Assembly: GCA_032156805.1 (NCBI GenBank)
Contig: JALDXQ010000011.1
Coordinates: 1 to 64,000 of the forward strand
Direction of reading: 5' to 3'
DNA length: 64,000 bases
Source: Gp6-AA40 sp032156805
GTDB lineage: Bacteria; Acidobacteriota; Vicinamibacteria; Vicinamibacterales; UBA2999
Part shown: in pieces, positions 26,156 to 35,215 of the stretch
Position numbering within the stretch: the first letter of the stretch is position 1
How the letters are laid out: every line of letters starts with the position of its first letter
Position numbers and translations under genes: made by a program
Notes under the pieces: generated by a model
What the model was told of the DNA's origin: nothing
Databases searched by the model: none
The model's input: only the letters and a program-made list of their open reading frames with translations

Positions 26156-28480
26156 CTAGAGCCTCATGATCTTGGGGGTGATGAAGATGAGGAGCTCGCG
26201 GCTCTCATCGCTGAACTCATTGCGCTGGAACAACCAGCCGAGGAGCGGGATCCGATGCAGCCCGGGAGTGCGGTCCTGGCTCGCCTGCTCGCGGCTGACG
26301 TAGATGCCGCCGATCACCGTCGTGTCGCCGTCGCCCACCAGCACCTGCGTCAGGGCGCGCTGCGTGTCGATCGGCGGGATGCCGTTGATGGCACGGCTGA
26401 AGTCAGGCGACGCGTTCTCGACCGAGATGCGCATGATGACGGTGTTGGTCGCTGTGATTTGCGGGGTAACTCGGAGCGTCAGGGCCGCATCGCGGAACGT
26501 CACGGTGACGGTGTTGTTGGCAACTGTCTGGATCGGAATCTGGACGCCCTGCGTGATCTCCGCTTCGATGTTGTTCTGCGTCGAAACGCGCGGCGTGGAC
26601 AGAATCCGTCCCTGACCCGTTGACTCGAGAGCCGTCAGCGCGACGTCGAGGTTGACCGCGCCATTCACCGATCCAAGCGCAAGGCCGATCGCGCTGGTCG
26701 CCGGGGACACACCGAGGTTGACCATCGAGGCCGTACCGTCAGGCCCGGACGTGTTGCCGGTGCGGCCTGAGATCGAGCCCTGATTCGGGAACGACAGTGG
26801 CGTCGTGTTTCCGAGCTCTGGAGCGGCGCGCGCCCCGATACCCCACTGCACGCCGAGGTTCCGCGCGAAGTCACGAGTCGTCTGGACGATGCGCGCCTCG
26901 ATTTCGACCTGCGGTTCAGGCCGGTCGAGCGTTCCGATCAACCCGTTTGCCCGCTCGAGTCGATCCGGCAGGTCGTTGATGATGAGGGTGTTGGTGCGCT
27001 GGTCGAACTGGATGGACCCGCGCTGTGAGAGCACCGTCTGCGTCAACAGCTGCCGCAGGTCCTCTGCCCGCGCGTAGCTGAGCGATCGCGTCAGCACGCG
27101 TAGCTCGCCGGCCAGGGCTTGCTCTTCCGACAGCTTGCGGCGCTGCGATTCCTCGTCTGCCAGCACCGTCAACGGGGCGATCCGGACGATGGTGCCGTCC
27201 ACGACGTAACCAAGCTTGTTCGCACGCAGGATGATGTCGAGCGCCTGATCCCACGGAACATCACGGAGCGCCACATCGACTGTGCCCTGGATCGTCGGGT
27301 CGATCACCAGGTTGAGCCCGCTGATCTCCGAGAACGTTCTCAGCACGGCGCGCAGGTCCGCGCCCTGAAAGTCGAGGCTCACGGGATTGCCGGTATAGCG
27401 CGGCTGCGCCGGAGCCAGCGGTTCAAGCTGTGTGGCGGCCTGCGCGGCGGGGGCCTGCGCGGCCACCGGTCGCTGAACCGGGACTACCGCTGGAGTTGCC
27501 GCGCGAACAGGCTCCACCTGTGCGGCTACCGGTGCGACAACGGGTGCGGCAGGCGCTGCTGCGACCGTGCTGCGCGCAGTCGCGGACGCGTCCTTGGCCT
27601 GCAACGCGCTGAAGGGATCTGCAACCGGCTCATCGAAGACGAGCGTCAGGTCGTTGCCGTCCGGCGACGCCTCAACGCGATAGGGCGCCGTCCGCGACAG
27701 GTCGATGGTGACCTGGGTCATGAGCGGTGCCTTCGGATCGAACCCGATGCGAACTCTCTGCACCGGACCCTGCCCGACGTTGTTGCTCGAGGGTAGCGAT
27801 GACGTCACATTCGGGAAGTTGATGACGACGCGACGCGGTCCATCCTTCGGCTCGATGACGCTGGTCGCAATCAGCCGCGATGTTCCGAGCAGCGTTACCG
27901 CCGTGGCGTCGCCACGCTTCTGCACGCGGAGGTCGCGAATGGCCGGCGACGGGCCGGTCATGCTGACCGCGGCGCTCGCGGCCGCAGCCGTGGCCGCCGC
28001 GGTCGTGTCGGCCGCCGTCGGAGCGGGCGCTGCGTTCTCGCCTCTCTCGGCTTCGACGTAGATCACGTTGCGCGTGCTGCGCACCTTGGGCCGCATCGGC
28101 TGGTCGAGCATCATGCGGACGCGGGTGATCACGGTGCCATCGCTGGCAGCTGCGTTTTCGACCTGAATCGCGGCGATGGGATGACGGGGATCCGCGAGGA
28201 ACCGGTTCTCGAAACCAGCGGCCACGACGTCCCGCAATTCCACGACGAAGGTCTTCGGATCGGGCTGCGAGGCGACATATGGCACGGCGCTCGTTGCCTC
28301 GATGGCGACGACCCCGGTGCGTCCGTCAACCTTGGACGCGATCCGCTTCAGCATCGCGGGGTCGTTGCCGGCCCCGATCGCTCGCAGCGGAGCCATGACA
28401 CCAAGTGCCAGGGCGACACACAGCCCGAGCAGCATCGAATATCGGTACGTTACTGGCATGGTTCGCCCAAACCTCTCCAC
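26156..28480 (-). CDS. pilQ: Type IV pilus secretin PilQ
   Basis: This 774-residue protein forms the outer-membrane pore for the pilus. A signal peptide (helix about 16-37) is followed by AMIN-type domains (about 48-120 and 175-290), and an Ala/Pro/Val-rich linker (about 300-365). An STN domain comes next (VSLDFQGADLRAVLRTFSEI, about 370-440). The C-terminal secretin domain begins near VEIEARIVQTTRDFARNLGVQ and ends FITPKIMRL. The GTG at 28480 follows the pilP stop directly and has GAGGGG 6 nt upstream; ATG 28459 is possible. Confidence 0.95.
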   Translation of the reverse strand: MERFGRTMPVTYRYSMLLGLCVALALGVMAPLRAIGAGNDPAMLKRIASKVDGRTGVVAIEATSAVPYVASQPDPKTFVVELRDVVAAGFENRFLADPRHPIAAIQVENAAASDGTVITRVRMMLDQPMRPKVRSTRNVIYVEAERGENAAPAPTAADTTAAATAAAASAAVSMTGPSPAIRDLRVQKRGDATAVTLLGTSRLIATSVIEPKDGPRRVVINFPNVTSSLPSSNNVGQGPVQRVRIGFDPKAPLMTQVTIDLSRTAPYRVEASPDGNDLTLVFDEPVADPFSALQAKDASATARSTVAAAPAAPVVAPVAAQVEPVRAATPAVVPVQRPVAAQAPAAQAATQLEPLAPAQPRYTGNPVSLDFQGADLRAVLRTFSEISGLNLVIDPTIQGTVDVALRDVPWDQALDIILRANKLGYVVDGTIVRIAPLTVLADEESQRRKLSEEQALAGELRVLTRSLSYARAEDLRQLLTQTVLSQRGSIQFDQRTNTLIINDLPDRLERANGLIGTLDRPEPQVEIEARIVQTTRDFARNLGVQWGIGARAAPELGNTTPLSFPNQGSISGRTGNTSGPDGTASMVNLGVSPATSAIGLALGSVNGAVNLDVALTALESTGQGRILSTPRVSTQNNIEAEITQGVQIPIQTVANNTVTVTFRDAALTLRVTPQITATNTVIMRISVENASPDFSRAINGIPPIDTQRALTQVLVGDGDTTVIGGIYVSREQASQDRTPGLHRIPLLGWLFQRNEFSDESRELLIFITPKIMRL

Positions 28481-28990
28481 TTACTTCCCCTCTTCTGTCT
28501 GTCGGAGCAGCTTCCGCACTTCCTGTTCCTTCTGAAGCGAAAGCGGATCGTTGACCTGCTGCAGAATGACCATCGAATCGGCGGTAATCGTTCGGATTGA
28601 ACCGTCCGCCAGCCTGTCACCGGCGCGGACGATGTAGGTCTTGCTGTCGGCGCCCTCGAGGATGCCGACGAAGGCGCCCTGGCTCCTGAGCGTGCCGCGC
28701 AGGCTCACTTCGGCGGTGCCAAGTCCAGCGAGGCCCGCGATGCGCTTGCCGGTCGGCGCGGCCTCAACGCCGCGCTGTACCAGGCTCACGAAGGGATCCC
28801 GCCGCCCCTCGGCGTTGTAGGTGAATCCCTGCGGCTCCGCCGCGTCGGCCTTCGGCTCCTGGGGTGTGGTCGGCGCCGCCGTCGCAGGCACTGGCGCAGT
28901 CGCGGCTGGCGCGGCAGCAGGCGCCTGTGCGAATGCCGCGCCTGCGGCGAGCACAACCGTCAGCAACGTGAGAGCAAGAACACGTATCAC
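28481..28990 (-). CDS. pilP: Type IV pilus inner-membrane lipoprotein-like PilP
   Basis: 169 residues. The GTG at 28990 was chosen because it comes 5 nt after the pilO stop, with GGAG upstream, and gives a signal peptide IRVLALTLLTVVLAAGAAFA; upstream in-frame sequence is the pilO overlap. An Ala/Pro linker precedes the PilP domain with the motif GRRDPFVSLV and LRGTLRSQGAFVGILEG. No lipobox Cys is seen, unlike many PilP proteins. It connects PilNO with PilQ. Confidence 0.9.
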   Translation of the reverse strand: MIRVLALTLLTVVLAAGAAFAQAPAAAPAATAPVPATAAPTTPQEPKADAAEPQGFTYNAEGRRDPFVSLVQRGVEAAPTGKRIAGLAGLGTAEVSLRGTLRSQGAFVGILEGADSKTYIVRAGDRLADGSIRTITADSMVILQQVNDPLSLQKEQEVRKLLRQTEEGK

Positions 28991-28995
28991 CGGCG

Positions 28996-29613
28996 TTACT
29001 CCGTTCGCGCCGCGCCCGGCTGCCCGGGTGTCGCTGGCGCTGGTTGCGGCTCGATCAGCACGAACGTCGTCGCCGTGCATTCCGCTGTGACCGTCGAACC
29101 ACCGGATTGGGCGTTCTGCTTCGTGCTGATTTTGATGTTGCCCACGTTGATGATTCGCGGGAACTTGCTGACGCGCTCCAGGAACGCGCCGAGATCGTGA
29201 TAGGTCCCTTCGAGCTCCAGCCCGATCGGCCATTCGGCATGCAACTGCCGGCGCGTGACCGGTCGCGGCGTAAAGCCGCGAATCGTCAGCCGTGACTGCG
29301 TCGCCATCGCCTGCACGCGCCGCAGCAAATCGGCGACGTCCTGTTCCTCGGGCAACACGGCGCGCAGGCGGACGAGCTGCGCCTCGAGCTGCGTGACTTC
29401 ACGACGGAACTCGGGGAGACGCTTGGCCGTCGCCAGCCCGCGCTGAATGGTCTGGTTGATGGTCGCCAGCCGCGCTTCCTGCGCTTCGATGCTCGCCATC
29501 TTGTCGCGGGCATAGAAGTGGTAAAAAGCGCCGACACCCGCCGCCGCCAGCGCGACGAACACGCCCACCTGGCTGTACCAGGGCATCTTGCTGAGGCTAA
29601 TGTTGATGGCCAC
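28996..29613 (-). CDS. pilO: Type IV pilus assembly protein PilO
   Basis: 205 residues. The GTG at 29613 gives MAINISLSKMPWYSQV, with GAGG about 10 nt upstream. One transmembrane helix (about 15-33) is followed by a coiled-coil (about 38-95) and a ferredoxin-like periplasmic domain including GLELEGTYHDLGAFLERVSK. PilO pairs with PilN to form the inner-membrane alignment complex. The C-terminal tail is Pro/Ala-rich. Confidence 0.93.
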   Translation of the reverse strand: MAINISLSKMPWYSQVGVFVALAAAGVGAFYHFYARDKMASIEAQEARLATINQTIQRGLATAKRLPEFRREVTQLEAQLVRLRAVLPEEQDVADLLRRVQAMATQSRLTIRGFTPRPVTRRQLHAEWPIGLELEGTYHDLGAFLERVSKFPRIINVGNIKISTKQNAQSGGSTVTAECTATTFVLIEPQPAPATPGQPGAARTE

Positions 29614-29665
29614 TACCAGAACCTCATTCCGCTCAGTCGTCTCTCGGTCACGCTCGTGAACGCCA

Positions 29666-30316
29666 CTACTTCGCCGCCCGTGGAGGCGCCCCTCGGCCCG
29701 CTGGCGCCGCACCGGGCCCGCCGGTACGTCCGGTGGACGCCAGTTCCGCCTTCACGGTGAAGTTGATCAATTCCAGGGACGCCGCGCCCTGGTTCCCTCC
29801 CGCCCGGGATGACTCGACCTGGCTCTTGACGATCTCGATTGGCTTCTTGAGCAGCGTGCTGTTCCCGAGATTGCCGACGAAATCAGACAGTCCGATGAGG
29901 GTGGTGCTCCGGCCATCGATGGTGACGGCATCGCCCTCCTGCGTCATGTCCGTCAGCCACATCATGTCGGGGAGGCTCCGGCTCACGTGGTCGAGCAACT
30001 GCACCGGGATGCTCTGTCCGCTTCGCAGTTGTTCAATGAGCTGCACTCGCTGCTGCAGCTGCGCGCGCTGGGCCTCGAACTTCTGGACTTCGACGAGCAG
30101 CGACTGGAGTCGCGCGGCCTCCTGCTGCCGCGTCATGATCTCTGCGTCGAGCTGCTTGACCTGGTTGTCGAGACTCCAGTACCACCAGCCGATGCCGACG
30201 ACCGCGGCGACGAGAATCAGGCTGCACGCGACCGTGAGGCGCTGCCCCACGTCGAAGGCCGGGGCCTTGCGCGCCGCCTGCTTGCGCTCGGTGCCGAGGA
30301 GGTTGATGCGAATCAT
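29666..30316 (-). CDS. pilN: Type IV pilus assembly protein PilN
   Basis: 216 residues beginning MIRINLLG, the conserved cytoplasmic motif that docks into PilM. A single helix (about 28-48) and a coiled-coil (about 50-95) follow, then a periplasmic fold with PDMMWLTDMTQEGDAVTIDG. The tail has a Gly/Pro/Arg-rich low-complexity end. It overlaps pilM by 4 nt. Confidence 0.94.
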   Translation of the reverse strand: MIRINLLGTERKQAARKAPAFDVGQRLTVACSLILVAAVVGIGWWYWSLDNQVKQLDAEIMTRQQEAARLQSLLVEVQKFEAQRAQLQQRVQLIEQLRSGQSIPVQLLDHVSRSLPDMMWLTDMTQEGDAVTIDGRSTTLIGLSDFVGNLGNSTLLKKPIEIVKSQVESSRAGGNQGAASLELINFTVKAELASTGRTGGPGAAPAGRGAPPRAAK

Positions 30317-31383
30317 CGGTCGCCCACTTTCCGCAGCGCGAGGCCAACGGCGACTGCCGCTGTCGACGCGTGCTCGATTGCCTCACGACCGAGCTTCTTG
30401 GGATCCCACACGATGGCGCGGAACGGGTCGAACTCCTCGACCTGGGCGCCAAAACGCTCGTGCAACATGTCGCGGAATCCATCGACCCGCGACGCGCCGC
30501 CACTCAGCATGATTCGATCGATCCGATCCGACGATGCCGTGGCCTTGAAGAAGTCGAAGGTCTTCTGCACTTCGAGCAGGACGTTCTCGGTGACCGCACG
30601 CAACACCGGCTGCGCCTCTTCGAAGGACGCGCCGTCGACGGGAATCCCCTTCTTCAGCTGCTCGGCAGACTCGTGCGGCAGATCCAGTTCCTTCTGGACC
30701 GCTTCGGTGTAGGCGTTGCCGCCAATCGAGATGTCGCGGGTGAATATCGACTGCTCACCCTGCAGAATGTTGATGTTGATAGCGCTGGCGCCGGCATTGA
30801 GCAGCACCACCACTTGCGCCGAGTCGAGTCCGTAGTTCACGTCGAAGGCGTTCTGCAGCGCGAAGGCATCGACGTCGACGATCACCGGCGTGCGTCCCGC
30901 CTGAGCGATGACGCCGGTGTAGTCGCCGATCTTTTCCTTCTTCGCAGCAACGAGGAGCACTTCCATGCTGCCGCGCGAATCGGGACCGGTTCCAGGATCG
31001 AGAATCTGGTAATCGAGGTTGACGTCCTGGATGTCGAACGGGATGTACTGCTCGGCCTCCCAGTAGATGGACTCGTCCAGCTCGGACTCGGTCATCACCG
31101 GAAGCGTTATTTTTTTGACGATGACTGCGTTGCCCGAGAGCGAGGCACAGACGTCCTTCCCCTTGAATGCCTTGTTGCGCTCGAACACCTGGCGGATGGC
31201 TTCGGCGACCGCGCCAGCGTCGATGATGGCGCCGTCGACGATCGCGTCGGCCGGCACGGGTTCCTCCCCGTATGCCGCTACGCGGAAGCCCTTGCCCGCG
31301 GCCTTCAGTTCGACCGCCTTGACCGCACTCGAACCGATGTCGAGTCCGACTACCGACTTGGATTTGCCAAACATGCCAAACAT
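30313..31383 (-). CDS. pilM: Type IV pilus ATPase-like PilM
   Basis: 356 residues of actin-like fold: VVGLDIGSSAVKAVELK, ESIYWEAEQYIPFDI, INILQGEQSIFTRDISIGG and MLSGGASRVDGF are PilM motifs. The start at 31383 gives MFGMFGKSKSV; the longer reading frame upstream has no family match. PilM binds PilN in the cytoplasm. It heads pilM-N-O-P-Q plus two lipoproteins. Confidence 0.94.
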   Translation of the reverse strand: MFGMFGKSKSVVGLDIGSSAVKAVELKAAGKGFRVAAYGEEPVPADAIVDGAIIDAGAVAEAIRQVFERNKAFKGKDVCASLSGNAVIVKKITLPVMTESELDESIYWEAEQYIPFDIQDVNLDYQILDPGTGPDSRGSMEVLLVAAKKEKIGDYTGVIAQAGRTPVIVDVDAFALQNAFDVNYGLDSAQVVVLLNAGASAININILQGEQSIFTRDISIGGNAYTEAVQKELDLPHESAEQLKKGIPVDGASFEEAQPVLRAVTENVLLEVQKTFDFFKATASSDRIDRIMLSGGASRVDGFRDMLHERFGAQVEEFDPFRAIVWDPKKLGREAIEHASTAAVAVGLALRKVGDR

Positions 31384-31871
31384 AAAGAGGTCTCTACAGA
31401 GACACGCACCCGAGATCCCCGGCCATGAGCGCAACGGCTGTGCCAGCACCTCGACCAGTCCGTCTTTGGCCTATTTCGGCCCATTCGCCTCGGGTGCCCC
31501 ACTTACAGGTGGCGGTTTTCCGCATCCCCCTGACGACAAAACGGTGCGCAAATCACAGTTCTGTTCGTTCGGGTCCCGAGACCTCTGCCGGACGAAGTTG
31601 TTATCGGCAGAATTGTTCCGGGCTGCAAAGGACCGACGGCTTCGGAACGTTCACCGACGAAGTCGGCTGACGGCACCACCGAGTCGGGAGAAGTCCCTGT
31701 ACATGTGTGGCTTGACAAGATGTGACAGGCGTCCGTATCATTGACGTTTACGTTCGTAGGTCACGTTCGCGCTGATTGGCTTGCGGCCCGGATGGACGCG
31801 AGAATGGCGACAGCGCGGACTAACGCAGTCTCTGCCGATGCAGCGGCCGAGGCGAAGGAATCCCTTAATTC
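31384..31871. other. Divergent intergenic region pilM / rplM
   Basis: This 488-nt gap separates the pil operon from the ribosomal protein operon. The rplM promoter is at 31712-31741. A small palindrome GTCTCTACAGAGAC lies at 31390-31403, just upstream of pilM. No coding frame or known riboswitch was recognised in the rest. Confidence 0.5.
31712..31741 (+). promoter_or_regulatory. Sigma-70 type promoter of rplM-rpsI
   Basis: A perfect TTGACA (31712-31717) is followed after 18 nt by TATCAT (31736-31741). Transcription would begin near 31748, giving a leader of about 120 nt before rplM. Confidence 0.7.
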
Positions 31872-32303
31872 ATGCGTACGTTTGTCGCGAGCGCGAAACG
31901 CGCCGACAGCCAGTGGCACGTCATTAACGCCGAGGGTCAGGTCCTGGGCCGAGTGGCCACGCTCACTGCGCGGCTTCTCCAGGGTAAGCACAAGGCGTCG
32001 TACACCCCTTTCATCGATACCGGGGACCACGTCGTCATCATCAATGCTGGTTCGGTCAAGCTCACCGGTGCGAAGGAACAGCAGAAGATTTATCGCCGGC
32101 ACAGCGGGTACGAAGGCGGCCTTCGCGAGGAGCGCGCTGTTGACGTACGAAAGCGCAAGCCGGTTCGTTTAGTAGAGGAAGCCGTCCGCGGCATGCTGCC
32201 AAAGACCAAGATGGGAGACGCGATGTACCGCAAGCTCAAGGTCTACGCCGGTCCCGATCATCCTCATACCGCACAGCAACCGAAGAAGATCGAGGTCGCA
32301 TAG
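31872..32303 (+). CDS. rplM: 50S ribosomal protein L13
   Basis: 143 residues with WHVINAEGQVLGRVAT, GDHVVIINAGSVKLTG, YRRHSGYEGGL, and VRGMLPKTKMGDAMYRKLKV, all typical L13. The start MRTFVASAKRADSQWHVI is the usual N terminus, and AGGA lies about 13 nt upstream. It is paired with rpsI as in most bacteria. Confidence 0.98.
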   Translation: MRTFVASAKRADSQWHVINAEGQVLGRVATLTARLLQGKHKASYTPFIDTGDHVVIINAGSVKLTGAKEQQKIYRRHSGYEGGLREERAVDVRKRKPVRLVEEAVRGMLPKTKMGDAMYRKLKVYAGPDHPHTAQQPKKIEVA

Positions 32304-32304
32304 C

Positions 32305-32697
32305 TTGGCAAGCATCGAATACTACGGCACAGGCCGCCGCAAGACATCGACTGCACGCGTTTTCCTCCGCCCCGGCAAGGGACTCATTACCGTCAACCAT
32401 CGCGAGTTCGACAAGTTCTTCACGACGGACGCGCTGCGCACCCAGGTGCGCCGTCCGCTCCTGCTGACCGAGACGGGCGAGAAGTTCGACATCCTCGCTA
32501 CGGTTGATGGCGGCGGCGTGAACGGTCAGGCCGGTGCGATGCGGCTCGGCATCGCGCGCGCGCTGTGCGACTTCAACGTCGAGTTGCGGAAACAGCTGAA
32601 GAAGGACGGACTGCTGACGTCCGATTCACGAGTCAAGGAACGTAAGAAGTACGGTCTGGCTGGTGCACGCAAGCGCTTCCAGTTCAGCAAACGCTAG
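32305..32697 (+). CDS. rpsI: 30S ribosomal protein S9
   Basis: 130 residues with YYGTGRRKTSTARVFLRPG, the TVDGGGVNGQAGAMRLGIAR region and the C-terminal KKYGLAGARKRFQFSKR that reaches the P-site. It starts at TTG, one base after the rplM stop. Confidence 0.98.
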   Translation: MASIEYYGTGRRKTSTARVFLRPGKGLITVNHREFDKFFTTDALRTQVRRPLLLTETGEKFDILATVDGGGVNGQAGAMRLGIARALCDFNVELRKQLKKDGLLTSDSRVKERKKYGLAGARKRFQFSKR

Positions 32698-32713
32698 TAG
32701 AGAGGGAGGGAGC

Positions 32714-33529
32714 TTGTCCGGGATTGCGATGAAGGATCTGCTGGAGGCCGGGGTGCACTTCGGTCACCAGACGAAACGGTGGAATCCGAAGATGAAGGAG
32801 TACATCTTCGGCGAGCGGAACGGCATCTACATCATCAACCTCAATAAGACCGTCAAGAAGTTCCGCGACGCTGAGGAGTTCATCACCAACCTCGCTGCTG
32901 AGGGGCGCACGCTCCTCTTCGTCGGCACCAAGCGCCAGGCTCAGGACGTCATTGCCGAGGAGGCGCAGCGGTGCGGCATGTACTTCATCAACCAGCGATG
33001 GCTCGGTGGACTGCTGACCAACTTCACCACCATTCAGCGCAGCCTTGGACGTCTTCGCGACCTCGAGTCGATGGTCACCGACGGCCGTTACGACACGCTC
33101 TCGAAGAAGGAGATCGCCCGCAACGAGAAGGAGAAGCGCAAGCTCCTCAAGAACCTGGAGGGCATCCGGCAGATGTCTCGCCTGCCCGACGCGGTCTTCG
33201 TCGTCGACACCCGCAAGGAGAAGATCGCGGTCGATGAGGCGCGCAAGCTGAAGATTCCGGTGATCGGCGTGGTCGATACCAACTGCGATCCGGACGAAGT
33301 CGACTACGTCGTGCCGGGCAACGACGATGCCCTGCGCGCGATCCGGCTCTTTGCGTCGAAGATCGCCGACGCGGTGGTCGCCGGCCGCGGCATGCGCGAA
33401 TCGAAGATCGCGGAAGAAGACGCGGCGCGCGCCGAAGAGGCCGCCGCTGCTGATTCGGCAGCACGACTCACGCGCGCGGTGCGCCCGCAACGCCGAGCCG
33501 AAACCGCGCCCACGACAGCCGGGGCCTGA
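32714..33529 (+). CDS. rpsB: 30S ribosomal protein S2
   Basis: 271 residues. TTG 32714 was chosen because it gives LSGIAMKDLLEAGVHFGHQ, close to the family N terminus, and has GGGAGG 3-4 nt upstream; the longer frame overlaps rpsI. FVGTKRQAQDVI, QRWLGGLLTNF and PVIGVVDTNCDPDEVDYVVPGNDDA confirm S2. The acidic then basic C-terminal tail is variable in this family. Confidence 0.97.
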   Translation: MSGIAMKDLLEAGVHFGHQTKRWNPKMKEYIFGERNGIYIINLNKTVKKFRDAEEFITNLAAEGRTLLFVGTKRQAQDVIAEEAQRCGMYFINQRWLGGLLTNFTTIQRSLGRLRDLESMVTDGRYDTLSKKEIARNEKEKRKLLKNLEGIRQMSRLPDAVFVVDTRKEKIAVDEARKLKIPVIGVVDTNCDPDEVDYVVPGNDDALRAIRLFASKIADAVVAGRGMRESKIAEEDAARAEEAAAADSAARLTRAVRPQRRAETAPTTAGA

Positions 33530-33553
33530 GAAGGGTTAGAGCCCGAATTCATG

Positions 33554-33580
33554 CGCCGGCCCCGAGGCCGGCGTTGTTTT
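33554..33580 (+). terminator. Rho-independent terminator or attenuator after rpsB
   Basis: CGCCGGCC (33554-33561) and GGCCGGCG (33566-33573) form a perfect 8-bp stem with a 4-nt loop, followed by TTGTTTT. It lies between rpsB and tsf and may reduce read-through. Confidence 0.8.
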
Positions 33581-33584
33581 GTAC

Positions 33585-33660
33585 AGGCTTTTGGCTTCGG
33601 GCCTTTCGGCTCTGGGCCTGGATCAACCAAGAGCCCAGAGCCCAACGTCTAGAGCCGCAC
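33585..33660. repeat. GGCTTTC/GGCTCTG heptamer repeats between rpsB and tsf
   Basis: Heptamer units such as GGCTTCG and GGCTCTG on the left face AGAGCCC units on the right. GGCTCTGGG (33608-33616) and CCCAGAGCC (33634-33642) are exact reverse complements. It directly follows the terminator stem. Confidence 0.75.
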
Positions 33661-33670
33661 GAGTTCAGAG

Positions 33671-34279
33671 ATGGCAGAGATCACGGCAGCAATGGTGAAA
33701 CAGCTTCGCGACCAGACGGGCGCAGGCATGATGGAGTGCAAAGCCGCTCTTACGGAAGCCAACGGCAACATGGAAGAGGCCGTGACCCTGCTTCGGAAGC
33801 GCGGCCTGGCGCAGGCCGCCAAGCGCGCCGGACGCGCCACGGCACAGGGCGTCATCGGCAGCTATATCCACATGGGCGGCCGCATCGGCGTGCTGGTCGA
33901 AGTGAACTGCGAATCGGACTTCGTGGCGCGCACCGACGACTTCAACAACCTGGTGAAGGAAGTCGCCATGCACATCGCTGCAGCTGATCCGAAGTGGGTT
34001 CGCCGCGAGGAAGTTCCCGCCGAGGCGGTCGAGAAAGAAAAGTCGATCTACCGGGCCCAGATGGAGAACTCCGGGAAGCCGGCCAACGTGCTCGACAAGA
34101 TCATCGAGGGCAAGCTCGGAAGCTTCTACGCGCAGTTCGTGCTGCTGGAGCAGCCGTCGATTCGTGACGGCAGCCTGACCGTTTCGCAGGTCGTCGCCCA
34201 GGCAAGCGCGAAGACCGGTGAGAACATCCAGATCAACCGTTTCGTGCGCTATCGCATGGGTGAGGGCGCGGAAGTGTAG
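33671..34279 (+). CDS. tsf: Elongation factor Ts (short form)
   Basis: 202 residues that recycle EF-Tu from GDP to GTP. VKQLRDQTGAGMMECKAALTE and MEEAVTLLRKRGLAQAAKRAGR are the family start, and VLVEVNCESDFVARTDDF is the core signature. It is much shorter than the E. coli protein (283) and resembles the short Thermus-type form, ending soon after VLLEQPSIRDGSLTV. Confidence 0.97.
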   Translation: MAEITAAMVKQLRDQTGAGMMECKAALTEANGNMEEAVTLLRKRGLAQAAKRAGRATAQGVIGSYIHMGGRIGVLVEVNCESDFVARTDDFNNLVKEVAMHIAAADPKWVRREEVPAEAVEKEKSIYRAQMENSGKPANVLDKIIEGKLGSFYAQFVLLEQPSIRDGSLTVSQVVAQASAKTGENIQINRFVRYRMGEGAEV

Positions 34280-34339
34280 AACAGAATGGAAGCGGCGAGC
34301 GCAAGACCCGGCCTGTCGCGGTTGGGCTGCACTCGCCAA

Positions 34340-34409
34340 GGCGGGTCCTGCTTCATGCCCTTCGACGTCGCTCAGGGCACCCCGAGCATCGTCGCGGGGT
34401 GGACCCGCC
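34340..34409. repeat. Nested inverted repeat (three-way junction shape) between tsf and pyrH
   Basis: An outer 9-bp stem GGCGGGTCC (34340-34348) / GGACCCGCC (34401-34409) encloses two hairpins: GCCCT/AGGGC (34357-34378) and ACCCCG/CGGGGT (34379-34400). The inner CCTTCGACGTCGCTCAGGG resembles dispersed REP-like palindromes known in many GC-rich bacteria. Only one copy was seen here. Confidence 0.6.
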
Positions 34410-34439
34410 GGGTCTGAAGATTCAGGCCGACACAGCAGC

Positions 34440-34445
34440 TATAAT
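34440..34445 (+). promoter_or_regulatory. -10 box directly before pyrH
   Basis: TATAAT lies 9 nt before the pyrH ATG, which predicts a leader of only 0-3 nt. It would give pyrH-frr a promoter separate from rpsB-tsf. Confidence 0.5.
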
Positions 34446-34454
34446 CGCAGGTCG

Positions 34455-35198
34455 ATGTCTTCAGACGCTGTCATCGCCACTCCCCAGACCCCCGTTTACA
34501 AGCGCGCCCTCCTCAAACTCTCGGGCGAAGCCCTCATGGGTGAGCAGCAATTCGGAGTCGACCCGGCGGTCGCCAACCGGATTGCCCTCGATGTGGGAGA
34601 GATCCAGCGACTCGGCGTTGAAACCGCTATCGTGATCGGCGGGGGCAATATCTTCCGGGGACTGGCCGCGAGCGCACGCGGGATGGATCGTGCCACCGCG
34701 GACTACATGGGCATGCTCGCCACGGTCATCAACGCGCTGGCACTGCAGGACGCCCTCGAACAACACGGCATCGTCACTCGCGTCGTCACCGCGATCGAGA
34801 TGCGTGCGGTCGCCGAGCCGTTCATCCGCCGCCGGGCGATCAGGCACCTGGAAAAAGGGCGTGTGGTCATTTTCGCTGCCGGCACGGGAAGCCCGTACTT
34901 CACGACCGACACGGCGGCCGCGCTGCGCGCCATGGAGATCAAGGCCGACGTGATCCTGAAGGGCACGAAGGTCGACGGAATCTATACGGCTGATCCGATG
35001 GTCGACCCCCAGGCGACGAAGTACACGACTATCTCCTACCTGCAGGTGCTCGAGCGGCAATTGAAGGTCATGGACGCCACCGCGATTTCGTTGTGCATGG
35101 ATAACAAGCTGCCGATTGTCGTCTTCAACCTCCGCAAGGCGGGTAATATCCGCCGTGTGGTGCTGGGCGATCCGATCGGCACGACGGTGTCAGTCTAG
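34455..35198 (+). CDS. pyrH: UMP kinase
   Basis: 247 residues of the amino acid kinase family, phosphorylating UMP. KRALLKLSGEALMG, VIGGGNIFRGLAA, MDRATADYMGMLATVINALA and FAAGTGSPYFTTDTAAALRA are diagnostic. The ATG at 34455 was chosen over the upstream open frame because of the family N terminus and the TATAAT just before it. Order rpsB-tsf-pyrH-frr is conserved. Confidence 0.97.
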   Translation: MSSDAVIATPQTPVYKRALLKLSGEALMGEQQFGVDPAVANRIALDVGEIQRLGVETAIVIGGGNIFRGLAASARGMDRATADYMGMLATVINALALQDALEQHGIVTRVVTAIEMRAVAEPFIRRRAIRHLEKGRVVIFAAGTGSPYFTTDTAAALRAMEIKADVILKGTKVDGIYTADPMVDPQATKYTTISYLQVLERQLKVMDATAISLCMDNKLPIVVFNLRKAGNIRRVVLGDPIGTTVSV

Positions 35199-35215
35199 CT
35201 GGATGGTGAACACGG

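Noticed and set aside
31384..31711. Cyclic di-GMP riboswitch upstream of pilM
   Set aside because: The conserved GEMM core sequences were not found on the minus strand.
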